Shown piece after piece: positions 33,972 to 45,700 of a stretch of DNA of 64,000 nt (the stretch's first letter is position 1; each line of letters starts with the position of its first letter). This DNA is from Coleophoma eucalyptorum (taxonomy: Eukaryota > Ascomycota > Leotiomycetes > Helotiales > Dermateaceae). The stretch spans positions 62,001 through 126,000 of the forward strand of contig JALRME010000005.1 in the NCBI GenBank assembly GCA_026120035.1, given 5' to 3'. The notes beneath the pieces are model-generated. The model had not been told where the DNA came from. It made no database searches and saw only the letters and a list, made by a program, of their open reading frames with translations. Made by a program: the position numbers and the translations under genes.

Positions 33972-35845
33972 TTAAATTTTAGCAGGGGCTACTGTGGCTA
34001 CCTCTAGCTCACGTTCGGAATCTGGGAGTTGTTCTCCTTTGATGCTTCTCCACTCAATGCCAACTGCTCCAAGGATACTCAAGCAAGCTGTGATAACACC
34101 AACTTGGAGTGCTTTGATAATAGCACCATTGTACGCGACTAGAACCTGCGGAAGATGGTCATCATCAACGATAGAGCGTAGACCTGTGGCCCCGGCGGAG
34201 ATGATGGCTTGAGGGTCCAGGCCTGGGATATCCAATGCGATTATATTCGAGATGAGGCTGTTAGTGAAGATGTTCTGAGCAACTGACACAAAGACAGACC
34301 CCCCAAGGATCTGCAAGAACATAACGACGGCTGTGCCAACCGCAATATCCTTGAACGGCAATGCAGCCTGAGCTGCCACAGCGCCTTGTTGGAAGCCCAA
34401 TCCGACACCGAAGCCATAGAGAAATTGGAAACCTGCCCAGCTGGAGGTGGCTGTATCTGGGTGGAAAAGCAGACAGAGGCCCGAGCCAATGCTCATTATA
34501 ACGGTGCTAGCGATAAAGAAAGGTGCGCAGTAGCCGAATTTAGAGACGAGGCCACCGGATATACCGATCGCTACGATTTCCGCTAGAATTAAAGGTAACA
34601 CGTCGACGCCAGAAGTGACGGCACTTGTGCCTTTGACTGCTTGAAACTAAAATGAGATATCAGTATAAGTAAGAGTTTGGTCATCTTGCAACAAACGCCA
34701 TGTCTGTTTAGGGAGACATACCCAGATCGGTACATAGTAAATGAAGATGAAGAAAGAAGCACCGATACAGATACCGAAGAGTGACGCAAAAGCAATAGAG
34801 CGCTGCGTAGCAATCCTAACAGGCACCGTAGCATTCTCTTTAAGGTACCATTGCAAAACGCAGAATGCGATCAAGGTTAAACCGAAAACAATGAAGAGTG
34901 CAATGATACGGCCATCGGACCAGGCGTAGGTCACTCCTCCCCATTGTAGAGCCAGAAGAAGGCAGACAATCGAGGGAACGAAGATGACGGTACCAATCGG
35001 GTCCAGGCTCCAGAGTAGTGCATGGAACGGCTGCTTCGTCGTTTCGGCATGTGGTTTCAACCGAAGGAATAAGAGAATACCCAGGATGGCGACTCCACCC
35101 AATGGCAAATTGATGTAAAAACACCAACGCCACGAAACAAATTGAGTGAAGGCTCCCCCAAGCTGCAAACAAGATGTGTTAGCTAACCAGATCTATCAGG
35201 GAGAGTGGTACTTGTAGGACTCACTAGGGGACCGATAACAGACGCCAAACCATAAACACCACCGATCAAACCGAAGAAGATCGGACGCTTGTCTAACTCA
35301 ACAACGTGTGCAATTGTCACCAGTGCTCCGGTAAAGATACCCGCACTGCCCAACCCTGCCACGGCTCGTCCGACGATGAGGGCAGTCGATGTTGGCGCTA
35401 CGCCGCACACCAAAGAACCGACCTCGAAAATAAACAACGAGACGAGGAAGATCCGGGGTATGCTTAAATACGTGTACAGCTTGCCTGCGAGGAGCTGGAA
35501 AGCTGTGCGACGTGCTTATGTCAGCACCTTCAGAGCAGGATACAGCAAGATGGGGAAGGAGGAGGAATGCAAGTTATACTTACCACAACCTGGCAGCAAA
35601 TATGCCGAAGCGTACCAGCCGACATCGTTCAGATTATGAAAATCAGTTGTAATCTTTGGAATAGCCACGGCAATGATGGTATTATCCAAAGCCATGCAGA
35701 AGACACCCAGCATCAGACTTCCTATGACTCCGCCCAACTTCCATCCCATGGGCATCACATTTGCTTTGGAGATGTCTTCGGTGAGTGGTGAATGATCATC
35801 GTTCGAGACGCTATTCTCCTGGGGCTCATCTTTGACGACTGTCAT
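33972..35845 (-). CDS. MFS DHA2 drug:H+ antiporter (14-TM), cluster efflux pump
   Basis: Exons 35845-35584, 35502-35225, 35162-34722 and 34646-33972 join in frame to 551 residues. After an acidic cytosolic tail come about 14 helices with DHA2 signatures: [14 protein letters not shown] in helix 1, WYASAYLL, a QLLAGKLY loop, [26 protein letters not shown]. It resembles AflT and other mycotoxin-cluster pumps and should export the polyketide across the plasma membrane. An AflR-type palindrome lies about 205 bases upstream of the start, so co-regulation is likely. Known AflT is not essential for aflatoxin export, so the role here is inferred from family and position. Confidence 0.88.
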
Positions 35846-36049
35846 TTTCTGAATGACCACGAGACGACAGTGTGATATGCGGTTGTGGTGGTGCTGTGTG
35901 TAGAAACTGGCACGAACGACTTGCCTTTACTTTACAAATGTCAGTCGTGGAAAGACGGAGACTCACGGTGCTGCAGCAGACTCGGTATTCCCCCCCAACT
36001 CTGGGTTTGTGGTTCGATACGCTCAGCGAGTAGCCAACCCCAAGGCGCT

Positions 36050-36060
36050 TCGGTGAGCGA
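36050..36060. promoter_or_regulatory. putative AflR site TCG-GTGAG-CGA
   Basis: Perfect TCG-N5-CGA, about 205 bases upstream of the transporter start. Its spacer (GTGAG) is identical to that of the FAS promoter site. Confidence 0.65.
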
Positions 36061-36270
36061 AGTGGATCTTGTCGAGCCACCGAATTGGGGAAACAGATCG
36101 CGCCTGAATAACCGATATGCAAGTTCATAGTCACGAAAGAAGCTGCAGCTGCGGGCAGCTGTTTTATTGAAGCAGGGGGACTGTAACAAGTCACCACGTG
36201 ATATTTACACACTCCGTCGCTAAAATGAAGGGTGGGACTCTGTTTAGCGAAAGAAGGGGGTGGGCTGGCC

Positions 36271-36337
36271 GGTCTGTGGTGAGCTGTGGTGAGCTGTGGT
36301 GAGCTGTGGTGAGCTGTGGTGAGCTGTGGTGAGCTGT
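36271..36337. repeat. 10-base minisatellite GAGCTGTGGT
   Basis: Five perfect copies (36281-36330) with a partial copy at each end, upstream of the transporter promoter site. Confidence 0.95.
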
Positions 36338-36609
36338 AGAATTTAGATGGGCTATGTTGGTTGGGTGAAGTATTTGGACTGTTTTTCAAGATATGGGACT
36401 CTTCTAATTCTGAACATCAAGATTATAATCAGGGCATAGTAATACATCGCTACCCCCAAGTGCAACGACGGCTGATACTGCGATTGATGCTTCGACCATT
36501 GTGTGATACTATTCAAGTACAACCATCTAGAGGCAATATGTCATTGATATACTTATATGAAAATGAGTGCGGTAGAATCAGCTAGCCTCCAAAAGGGCTT
36601 TGTTTAGTG

Positions 36610-39600
36610 TTAGTTTACAATCTTCTCGTCCCGATATGAGGGTGTCCATCGCTGCGATACAGCTATGGCAATAATGTCGTCCTTTCCATATGAAATACTC
36701 AGCAGAACATCCACGATACCTGCACTTTGAGCGGCTTCCAGGGCACTCCCATGTAACTGTACAGCACAGACGTCAGTGAATAGCTGTACAACACAAATAG
36801 AAAGTAAAGAAGATCGGAACACGACTATGAATACGCAAAGGCGGGACGAGGGGGTAGTCATACCGTAACTTTGGGACTTCCATTGTCATCACTCCAAATT
36901 TCAATCTCTTTCATTGACGCCCCCGCTCCTCTAGACTTGGCGTTCAAGCTCTTAAAGACGGCCTCCTTGGCGCACCAGCGGCTAACGTAGATGTCATGCG
37001 GATTATGGGAACGGGCCGCAAAGTCGAGCTCAGAGGACGTGTAATTCCGCGATAAGAATGTAGCGTTAGTATCCGAAGTAAAGGCTGAGCGGGACTCGAT
37101 ATCGATCCCAACAGATCCGATATTGGAGTAGGGGTGGGAGGACGTGCTGGACATAGATTGGATGATACTTTCGAGAGATTGGCGTTCTTCAAGACCGAGG
37201 GGTTCTCTCAGTTCCAGATGAACGTGTTCCGTAGTGGAGGGTGGTGGCGATGGCATTGACAGTGCTCTGAATGTGGCGTCTTGGTAATCGTGAGGAAGAG
37301 CAGGATCGAAATATATCTGTCCTGTCTCCGTATTGGTACAGCCCCGTGCCGTGGGATCAAGGAGCACCTTGGATTCATCCTCTTTTTTGTATGGTGAATG
37401 TACTTGCGCTTCGAAAATGGAATTGGACATCATGGCTTTCGCAAAGGCGCGGTTGGCCAATTTGATTCTTTGAGCGTATTTGTGCGCGTATGCTATGTAC
37501 GCATCTTCTTCTAGCGTCGCGAAGAGGTATATGGACGCAACGCCTACCATCTGGGCACCTTTCTGGCCGAATCCGAAGGAGTTAAGCAGAAATGCTTTGA
37601 TCTCTTTAACCAGTATGGGTTGCGTTGGAAAGACAAGGTGCTCACAACGTTCAAGCGCAGGGTCAATGTTATCACAGTTGTAGTTGCCAGGCACCAAGCC
37701 GAATTGTAGAGCTTGGAGGCACCCATTGAGCATCCAAGCCGCAGCGGGAGCCTTTGGGTGACCAGTGACGGACTTTTGGCAGATCGAAATAATAGGGGGG
37801 CCCTTTCTGCCCAGATGGGTCATCTGCTGGTTGATTGTCTCCGGTTCGTTGATGTCATTTGCCTTGGTAGACGTGCCATGCAGAGAGACAAGACCAATGT
37901 CATGGATCGTCAGTCCAAAGACAGCTAGCGACGCTCTTAAGGGTGATATGTTTGGATTTAAGTCGCGGAAATCATTACCCCATTGCCGGCGAATATATTT
38001 GAGGGTGGTTACTTCTGGAGAGAGGGTTAACGCACTCAAATCTTGAGCTTTGATAGCAATGTTGGCGTCTGCTTCATGATTGGGAGACCAAGTTTCATCT
38101 GAGACGGAGCTCGCTGAGCTTGAGGAGCCGTAAGTTATAGTTCTGCTTTTTTTTTCCGGGGTTGCGAGAGACATAGCAGCTTGCATATGTGCACGTCGAT
38201 GTTTGATATCAAGTAAAGGAGAACTACTTGCGCCGGGGGTTTCTCGAGCGAATGTAAGAAGACCCTTTCCAGGCGCCGGAACGGACCGACCAATTTTGTC
38301 TGCTGCCATCGTCGAGCCTGCCACGACAGCATAGATGGGCAAACCCATCTGTAAGGCTGTCTTAGCATCACATATAAGCTGGACACCACAGCCTTGAGCT
38401 TCTAGGAAGCCGGCCCGGGTCTCAGCAGTAGGACGGGAGAACTCGGCAGGTTGTCGGCCTTGGGCGAACTGTTTAGCTGCATCAACGGTGGCTTTCATAG
38501 TAGAAAATGCGTATGATTCGTCTTCCTGGAAGTTGTCCACACCACCCACGAGGCACATCCTCGTCTTCCCGCATCGAATCGATTCCACTCCAATATCCAT
38601 GGACTCAAGACTGGTAGCGCAGGCTCCAACAGGAGTCTTAATGGGGCCGGTAGAGCCCAACAAGAGCATATTCACCCAGGCTGCAGGAGTATTCAAGTTG
38701 GTTTCTTGGATAACGTCTCCTTGGACACGCTTATCAAGGCGAACATCATGGAACATCTCTCTGTTCTTGTCCGTTCCGCCCAACGAGCTTCCAATAAAGA
38801 TACCGATTTCAGAAAGGTGTATATCTTTAAAGACTTCTTGCGGTTTCTCAATACCTGCGCTAAAGAAGGCTTCGGAAGCACAACAGAGTGTATACAGGGT
38901 GACGTTGTCAACCTGGCTAATAATATCTTCAGGCATCCCATATCTCGTGGCATCCCACCCTGTAGGGAGCAGACCAGCTACAACACTCGACGTAAGGGGT
39001 ACAATTTTGGGGACCATGATGTGGGCGCCAGCTTTGATCTGGACGCGGGCCGTATCAGAGTCTTCGACTCTTTGGACGGTGACGTGGTCGCCATGCTTCC
39101 TCTTAAAAGCCTCTGCAGTTGCCCAAGTACATTCAAACTCAGGAAGGTCATCGGTGACGACAATTTCCTGTAGAAACTCCTTCTTCTGAGGGTCGTAGCC
39201 TCCCAGGAGCTCCGGTTCGATCAATCTGATACCGGCATGCTTGAGAATGTGTTTTCCATATTTTTCCTCGATCTGATGGTCTTGAACGGACTCGCCACTT
39301 TGCGCATCTACCCAACCGACATAATAACCACCTTTCATATGCTCGCCATCGAAGTGTTTGATCAAACCCATTATCCATGCCATCTCGATGTACCCAGCTT
39401 GGGTCAACTTTCCTTGGCTCTCCATTTGCCATCGAGTCCTGCTATTGCCCCAAGGCCCAAGTTCCGAATAACCAACAATAACAACAGTACTGCTCAGGTC
39501 AACCATCCCCTCGAGGTCTCGCAGGCCTTTTAAGTCAATGTCATAGCTTGGCAAAGCAGGGAAGTCAATTTCTATTTTGGTTCGTCGTTGTCGTGGAGAG

Positions 39601-42399
39601 GCTTGTCGCTCGGATTCGGGGTAAGTCATGGCATCGTCATGGATCAAAGCACGCTCTCTGGCATTCTCCTCAAAAATTGCTTTGTTACATTGTTGATGTT
39701 GGCGAATCTTTATTCGTGCTTCGGTCGTAACAGTCTTTAGATCCTGAAGGTTGTGCAAACCTCCTCCAAAATCTGCAAGAATCGCTTCATCCTCACAGAA
39801 GCTAGTGATTTCGGGACAAAGTAGGGACAGGATGTTCAGAGCCATTTCTTCTTGCGAAAATGTCAGAACTCCATGAGATTCAACAGCTTCTGCAAGAATG
39901 TCATTTGATTCCATCAGTCCAGTACCACGTGTCCAGCCAATGATCACACCGCAAATGGAGATCTTGTCATTCCATGACTCGGAAGCAAAGCGGTTCAAAA
40001 GACTCTCAAGTCCTAGCTTAGACTCCGAGTATAGGCCATCGCCACCGAACGTTCCATGATTTGGCGACAACGGGACTAAGACTTGAGTTGGACGGAAACA
40101 AATACTTCGTTCAGTCTTTTGTTGTACAACAAACCCGATTAGGCGGAGAACGTTGGTGAGCATCAAACGATGCGCCAACTCTGACTTTGGACCCAATTGA
40201 TCGATCTCGGCCCCATCTTCACTAATGGCTGCGAAAGGAATAATAACATCTATTGTCCGATCAAGGCCATTCTCGCCATAAATGTATTTAATAAGATCCT
40301 CACAGTCCCGGGTGCTTGCTTGGTTGAAGGGCAGGACAAAAAGCTCAGAGTTGCGTGCTCCAAACTCACGGTATATCGTTTGATAGAATTCTTGAGCACT
40401 TGAAGCTGTGCGACTTGTCGTAACTATAACTGTCGCTCCACCCATAAGTAGCATTTTAATGAGCTCTGCTCCAATTGATCCAGATCCCGCTCCGGTGACA
40501 AGAACAACCTTGTTGCTGAATGAGAGACCAACCTTTTGAGCCCTGGAGACATTTTCAAAAAAGCTAAAAGTTAGGTCATTGTTATTGCGCCACTGACCTC
40601 CCACCTGCGTTTTCAGCGCAACACGCTCCCCCTCTCGAAGAATTTGTTCGTATGAGGCAATTGATCCGGACAGCAGACGTTTCGTCTCTGTGTAACTCGT
40701 CGAACCATCCTGTTGGACTGTCGTTTGTGGTGCTGAAGTTGCTAACGAGAAGAGCGCACGTGGAGGCTGTGAGACGTTCATACGAATCATATCCGCGAGA
40801 AAATTTCCTATGATTGCAAAAGGAGTTTGACCCTCGGTAAATGCGGAGAAAGAGACCATTTTAGCCACCAGGTCAAGTGCCTGCTGACTAGATCTACTTA
40901 TAATCTGTTGTAAGCGGGGAGACTCCAACCAGCTAGAGGACGACGAAGATAGTAAGGTTTCTTGGAATGCCACATCGTAGTAGAGACTACATAAGTTGAT
41001 TCGGGCTTGGTTCCACCAAAAGTTGAAGTGTCTCTGGGTATGTATATTAAAACGTGGCTTGATAGCCGCTTCGAAGTCTGCACCATATTCGGACATCCAT
41101 AGCTCGAGTCTGTCCAACTGGATTTCTTGTAAACTTTCTAACTCTGTCAGCCTTGACTGGTTCCTGTTACTGAGCCCAAGGTATCGTTCCAATGCTATGT
41201 GTTGTTGCTGTGCAAGAAGCTGTTGGCCTTGCACAATCTTCTCTAACTTATCTGGATCGACTGTAGCAACTACGACTTGTTGTGTAGAGGCTTCTACAGA
41301 AGCCTTGAGAAAAGTTAAGCCACAGTACTCCGCGTACTTGGTCACAGCAGCATCAACCATGGATTTTGCTCCAGTAACGGAAGATATGCGACTTGATGAG
41401 TCGGCAACCATCTGCGTCATTGCAAAAACAATGACAGAGGTTTGCCGTGAGGTCCCTAACCCCCAGGTATGCTCTAGATATTGACGCATGGTATTCTGAT
41501 TGAAACTGGGAGGTAATACGGATGAGATCCACCTGCCGATGACCTCGGAAAACGAGGGGCTTAACTGGCCAGAATTGCGTGACTCCAGGGCGTCCGCAAG
41601 TCCGTCTAGGGGCATGTCCTCGGCCCCATCAGGTACATGGCCAAATTGGTCGGTGATATCACCTATGAGTTCATTCTGCAGCGTAGATTTACCTGTCTCC
41701 TTGTCAGATAGCGGAACGTATGACCCTGAGGCCCTGAACAGCTGTGCTTACCAGATGAAAGGTCCTTGAGTGATTGCCTTGGGGAGATCTTGTCAATCGA
41801 CTTCCTTAATTTGAAGGCAACCAAGCCCAATAATATTAACAATGCTGGGATTGGTACATCTGCAACACTGGAAGCTGCAATAGCAACAGTTTGAAGGCGA
41901 GCCTCTAAATGATGCATACTCTCCATAATGGGATTGAGGACGTTTGAGGCAGAAATTTGCGTTATTTCTTCGGGAGACACATCTTCTGCCGCTACTCTCG
42001 TGTAATGGTAACGAACCTGCGGTATATCTTGCACACTAGAGACAAAACTTCGTTGCAGCCCTAGGAGGAAGTCTAAAGTTTGAAACTTCGATTTCTGTGT
42101 CTTCTTGGCCATATTGGTAAGGACTGCTGCGGGGCCAAGCTCAATGAAGCGAGCAATCTGATTATCTTTAGAAAAAAGAACATCCTGAGTATCGATCCTA
42201 GCGAGGATATTAGTAACTCGGCATTTTCTAGGACCCTTTTTTAACCCACCATTTCACGGGAAATGCGAATTGGTGCCTACATACTGTTAGCAACATACCA
42301 ATAAACTCAATAGAATTTAACGTACGCAAGCAACTCGATTAGAAGAGTATAGGCAATGTGCTGCCGCTCGCTATCGGTTTGCCCGGCCATCGACGGCAT
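36610..42399 (-). CDS. hexA: fatty acid synthase alpha subunit (hexanoate synthase type)
   Basis: Exons 42399-42326, 42276-42250 (27 bases), 42197-41752, 41692-36864 and 36756-36610 sum to 1,841 codons, i.e. 1,840 residues. The N-terminus has the MPT-completing segment (IAYTLLIELLA, QFAFPVKW, IDTQDVLF, IELGP), then the acyl-carrier region (VPIPALLILLGLVAFKL..LKDLSSGKSTLQNELIG). The ketoreductase has VLVTGAGSGSIGAELI and catalytic YSESK. The ketosynthase has Cys in PVGACATSLES and His in HGTSTKANDINE and GHPKAPAAAW. The C-terminal phosphopantetheinyl transferase has GIDIESR and WCAKEAVFKS. With the beta subunit it forms a fungal type I FAS barrel. Head-to-head pairing with FAS beta next to a SAT-containing PKS indicates a dedicated short-chain FAS (as AflA/StcJ/HexA), supplying hexanoyl rather than making membrane lipids; chain length is inferred. 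A second in-frame ATG is at 42390. Confidence 0.9.
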
Positions 42400-42719
42400 T
42401 GGAGAATGGGAGGATATGATGAAGGGAAGTCAAAATAAATTCGACATTTAGATATTCCGAATAGCGCGATAATATTATAGATACAAGTATTGTAATTTAG
42501 GAATGATAAGGAGGAATAATAAGGAGGAAGGGAAATGAAATTAATGCTATTCCCGACCTTCGGTGAGCGAGATTGTTATGTGGAGGTGGGGGCCGACATA
42601 CTGTAATCCAACGGAGCCCATGCATAGTCTGACTCTAGCCGTGCACAAAGTCGACTTCTTGCTTGTTTTTCTCAGTCAATTGTTGATCAAAATTGTATTC
42701 TACAACGTACCAATTCCAG
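42400..42719. promoter_or_regulatory. divergent FAS alpha / FAS beta promoter
   Basis: 320 bases between the two start codons, AT-rich, containing a single AflR-type palindrome nearly central. Shared control would keep the two subunits in balance. Confidence 0.8.
42560..42570. promoter_or_regulatory. putative AflR site TCG-GTGAG-CGA
   Basis: Perfect TCG-N5-CGA, 150 bases upstream of FAS beta and 161 bases upstream of FAS alpha. Confidence 0.7.
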
Positions 42720-45700
42720 ATGGAGCCGCATACGCCCAATCTTCCACGATGGGAATTCGATATTCTTGACGAAGCTCAACGGGCAGTGCTCTCATCATAT
42801 CTAGGCGCCTTTCGAGCTACCATTCCTGCGTCCGATCTCACCATCGCCTCTATTGAGCAGTATTCGTTACCACTTACACAATCCACTGCTTTCCTCAACT
42901 ACCTGGATCAGATCAACGTTTCTGAAGGAGTCATCTCGAGCGCGGAGCATTCATTTAGTCGGAGCTTTTTATCAAATAGCACAGATATCTACAGCCTTGC
43001 AACAAAACTTGACGTGCCATACCGCGAGCAACTTATCCATGCCTACTTTCGCATCTCCCAGGGTGATATTCAAGAAAAGAAAAGGTCTGCGCTGTTGGAT
43101 TCAGCCGAAAGGGGACACGCCTCCATCCTAGCTGTGTTCGGTGGCCAAGGAACCCATAACCCGACATGCTTGGAAGACTTGCGGATGGTGTACCAAACTT
43201 ATGAACCAATACTGGAGAAACTTATAAGAACAGCTGCCCAAATTCTAAAGAAGGTTGCTGAGACTCAAGATGTGGCCCACGACTTCGTTACTCACGGGTT
43301 TGACCTCGTACGGTGGCTTGAACAAGCAGAAACGGCTCCGAACCCAGCCTCTCTCGCAACAGCACCACTCAGCTTCCCCATCAATTGCTTGCTAAGTCTC
43401 GCGCACTACTGTGTAGCCTGTTCTTTTTTGGGACTGCATCCGGGTCAAATGCGGAATTATTTGGCCGGAACAACTGGGCACTCTCAGGGCATTGTCGTTG
43501 CAACCGTCGTTGCAGGATCGGACAGTTGGGATACATTCTTCAAGGCAGTTGAGGATGCCATGGAGTTGTTATTTTGGCTTGGTTGGGAGAGTCATCGTGG
43601 AAGTCCCAGCTCCCGATGGCTAAACACATCTCCCTGCCATAAAGACAAGCATCTAGAATTCGTGACCTCTATGCTCAGCGTACGCGGCATGAACAAGGGC
43701 CAAGTTCAACTTATATTGGACGAGTGTAATCTACTTTTGAGCCAGAGCGACAAGGCATACCTAGCGCTCATTAACTCTGAGAACGCAATAGTCATTGCCG
43801 GTCCAATGAAGACGCTGCACGGAGTAAGAAGTATTATAGAAGAGCGCAGTGCTCCGGAAGGCTTGGACCAGACCAGAAGCCCATTTCCATATCGACTTCC
43901 AGTCGTTGACTGTATGTTTTTGCCAATATCGGCAGCATTCCATTCGTCTCACTTGGAAGAGCCATACCACCATGTCCTCAAGCGTATCGGAACCGACTTA
44001 TTCGATTACCTCCACCTCGCTATCCCGGTATACCACACATGGACAGGAGAAGATATTCGCTTAAATCCTCGCCAAGATACTGTATCCATTCTTGTGAAAG
44101 CAATCATGTGCGACCCAGTCGATTGGCCCACGGCTTGCATTCAGCAGTCTATCACTCATATTCTAGACTTTGGACCAGGGAGAACAAGTATGCTAGTGTA
44201 CGATCAGGTAAACGGATCGGGTCTTCGCATCATCATTGCATCCGAATTGATTGCCTCGTCGGAAAGCATGGGTGGTAAACACGAGCTATTCTCCAAGGAG
44301 CAACTTGTTACGCCTCCTAATTGGGCAAAGCTCTTCGGCCCAAAAATCCTTAAAAATAATGATAATGGAATTACTTTAAGCACCCCAATGACTGAGGTAC
44401 TTGGATGTCCTCCGATAATGGTGGCTGGAATGGTACCAACAACTGTAGCACCTGAGTTCGTCTCTAGTGTCATGAATGCTGGGTATCATGTTGAGCTCGC
44501 TTGTGGCGGATATTCGCGAGCCGAGGATCTCGAGCTAGCCATCAGACAGCTTACTGCATCAGTACCAACAGCTCGTGGAATCACTTGTAACTTAATATAT
44601 GCCGATCCGAGAGCTATCGCGTGGCAAATCCCTCTTCTTCGTCGGCTTCGAACCGAAGGCTTCCTCATTGATGGGCTCACAATTGGCGCCGGTGTTCCCA
44701 GCCCCGACATTGCTGATGAATACATCAAGACAATGAAGTTAAAGCACATCTCTTTCAAACCGTCATCTATACAGTCGATATTGCAAGTCCTTGAAATTGC
44801 AAAAATGAATCCTTCCTTCCCGATCATGCTACAATGGACAGGCGGTCGAGCAGGTGGCCATCACTCTTACGACGATATTCATAGGCCTATCCTCGAGACT
44901 TATGGGTCTATTAGAAGGCATAACAACATCATAGTTATTATAGGAAGTGGCTTTGGAGATGCCCAGGGAATTTTGCCGTATCTTACAGGCGAGTGGGCAG
45001 AACAATTTGGGTATGCCCGAATGCCCTTTGATGGGGTACTACTCGGTAGTCGCATGATGGTTGCCAAAGAAGCACGCACATCACTCCCTGTAAAAGAATT
45101 GATAGTTGAGACGCCGGGTACTACTGATGCAGAATGGCACAAAACGTATGGTGGAGCTGCTGGGGGTGTGATCACGGTGAAGTCAGAGATGGGCGAGCCC
45201 ATTCACAAAATCGCGAACCGAGCTGTCATGCTTTGGAGCGACCTGGACACAACAATATTCAACATCAAGGATGCCAAGAAACAACAACGGCTGTTGAAAG
45301 AGCGCCGTATTGAGATTATCTCTCGATTGAACCGGGATTATGCTAAACCATGGTTCGCAATGAACGCCTTGGGAAATCCTGTCGACATTGGGGACATGAC
45401 TTACGCTGAATGCATGATGCAAATCGTTGCCCTAATGTATATGCAACATCACCGGCAGTGGATTCACAATTCCTATCAAAAATTCTTCTTTGACTTTGTG
45501 AGCCGAGTTCAAGAGCGGTTCGACACAGCCGACAGGTTCCGCCTAGACGAATCATTAAACCCATCCGCACTGCTAGAGGATTTCTTTAATTTATACCCTG
45601 TCATCACTACTGAAATTCTTTATCCAGAGGATGCGGCCTTCTTCCTTGCGCTGTGCAAGAGACGAGGTCAAAAGCCTGTCAACTTCATTCCAGCACTGGA

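Larger units (their letters stand above)
35846..36609. promoter_or_regulatory. promoter of the transporter and 3' flank of FAS alpha
   Basis: Contains one AflR-type palindrome (36050-36060) and a 10-base minisatellite. No gene. Confidence 0.65.
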
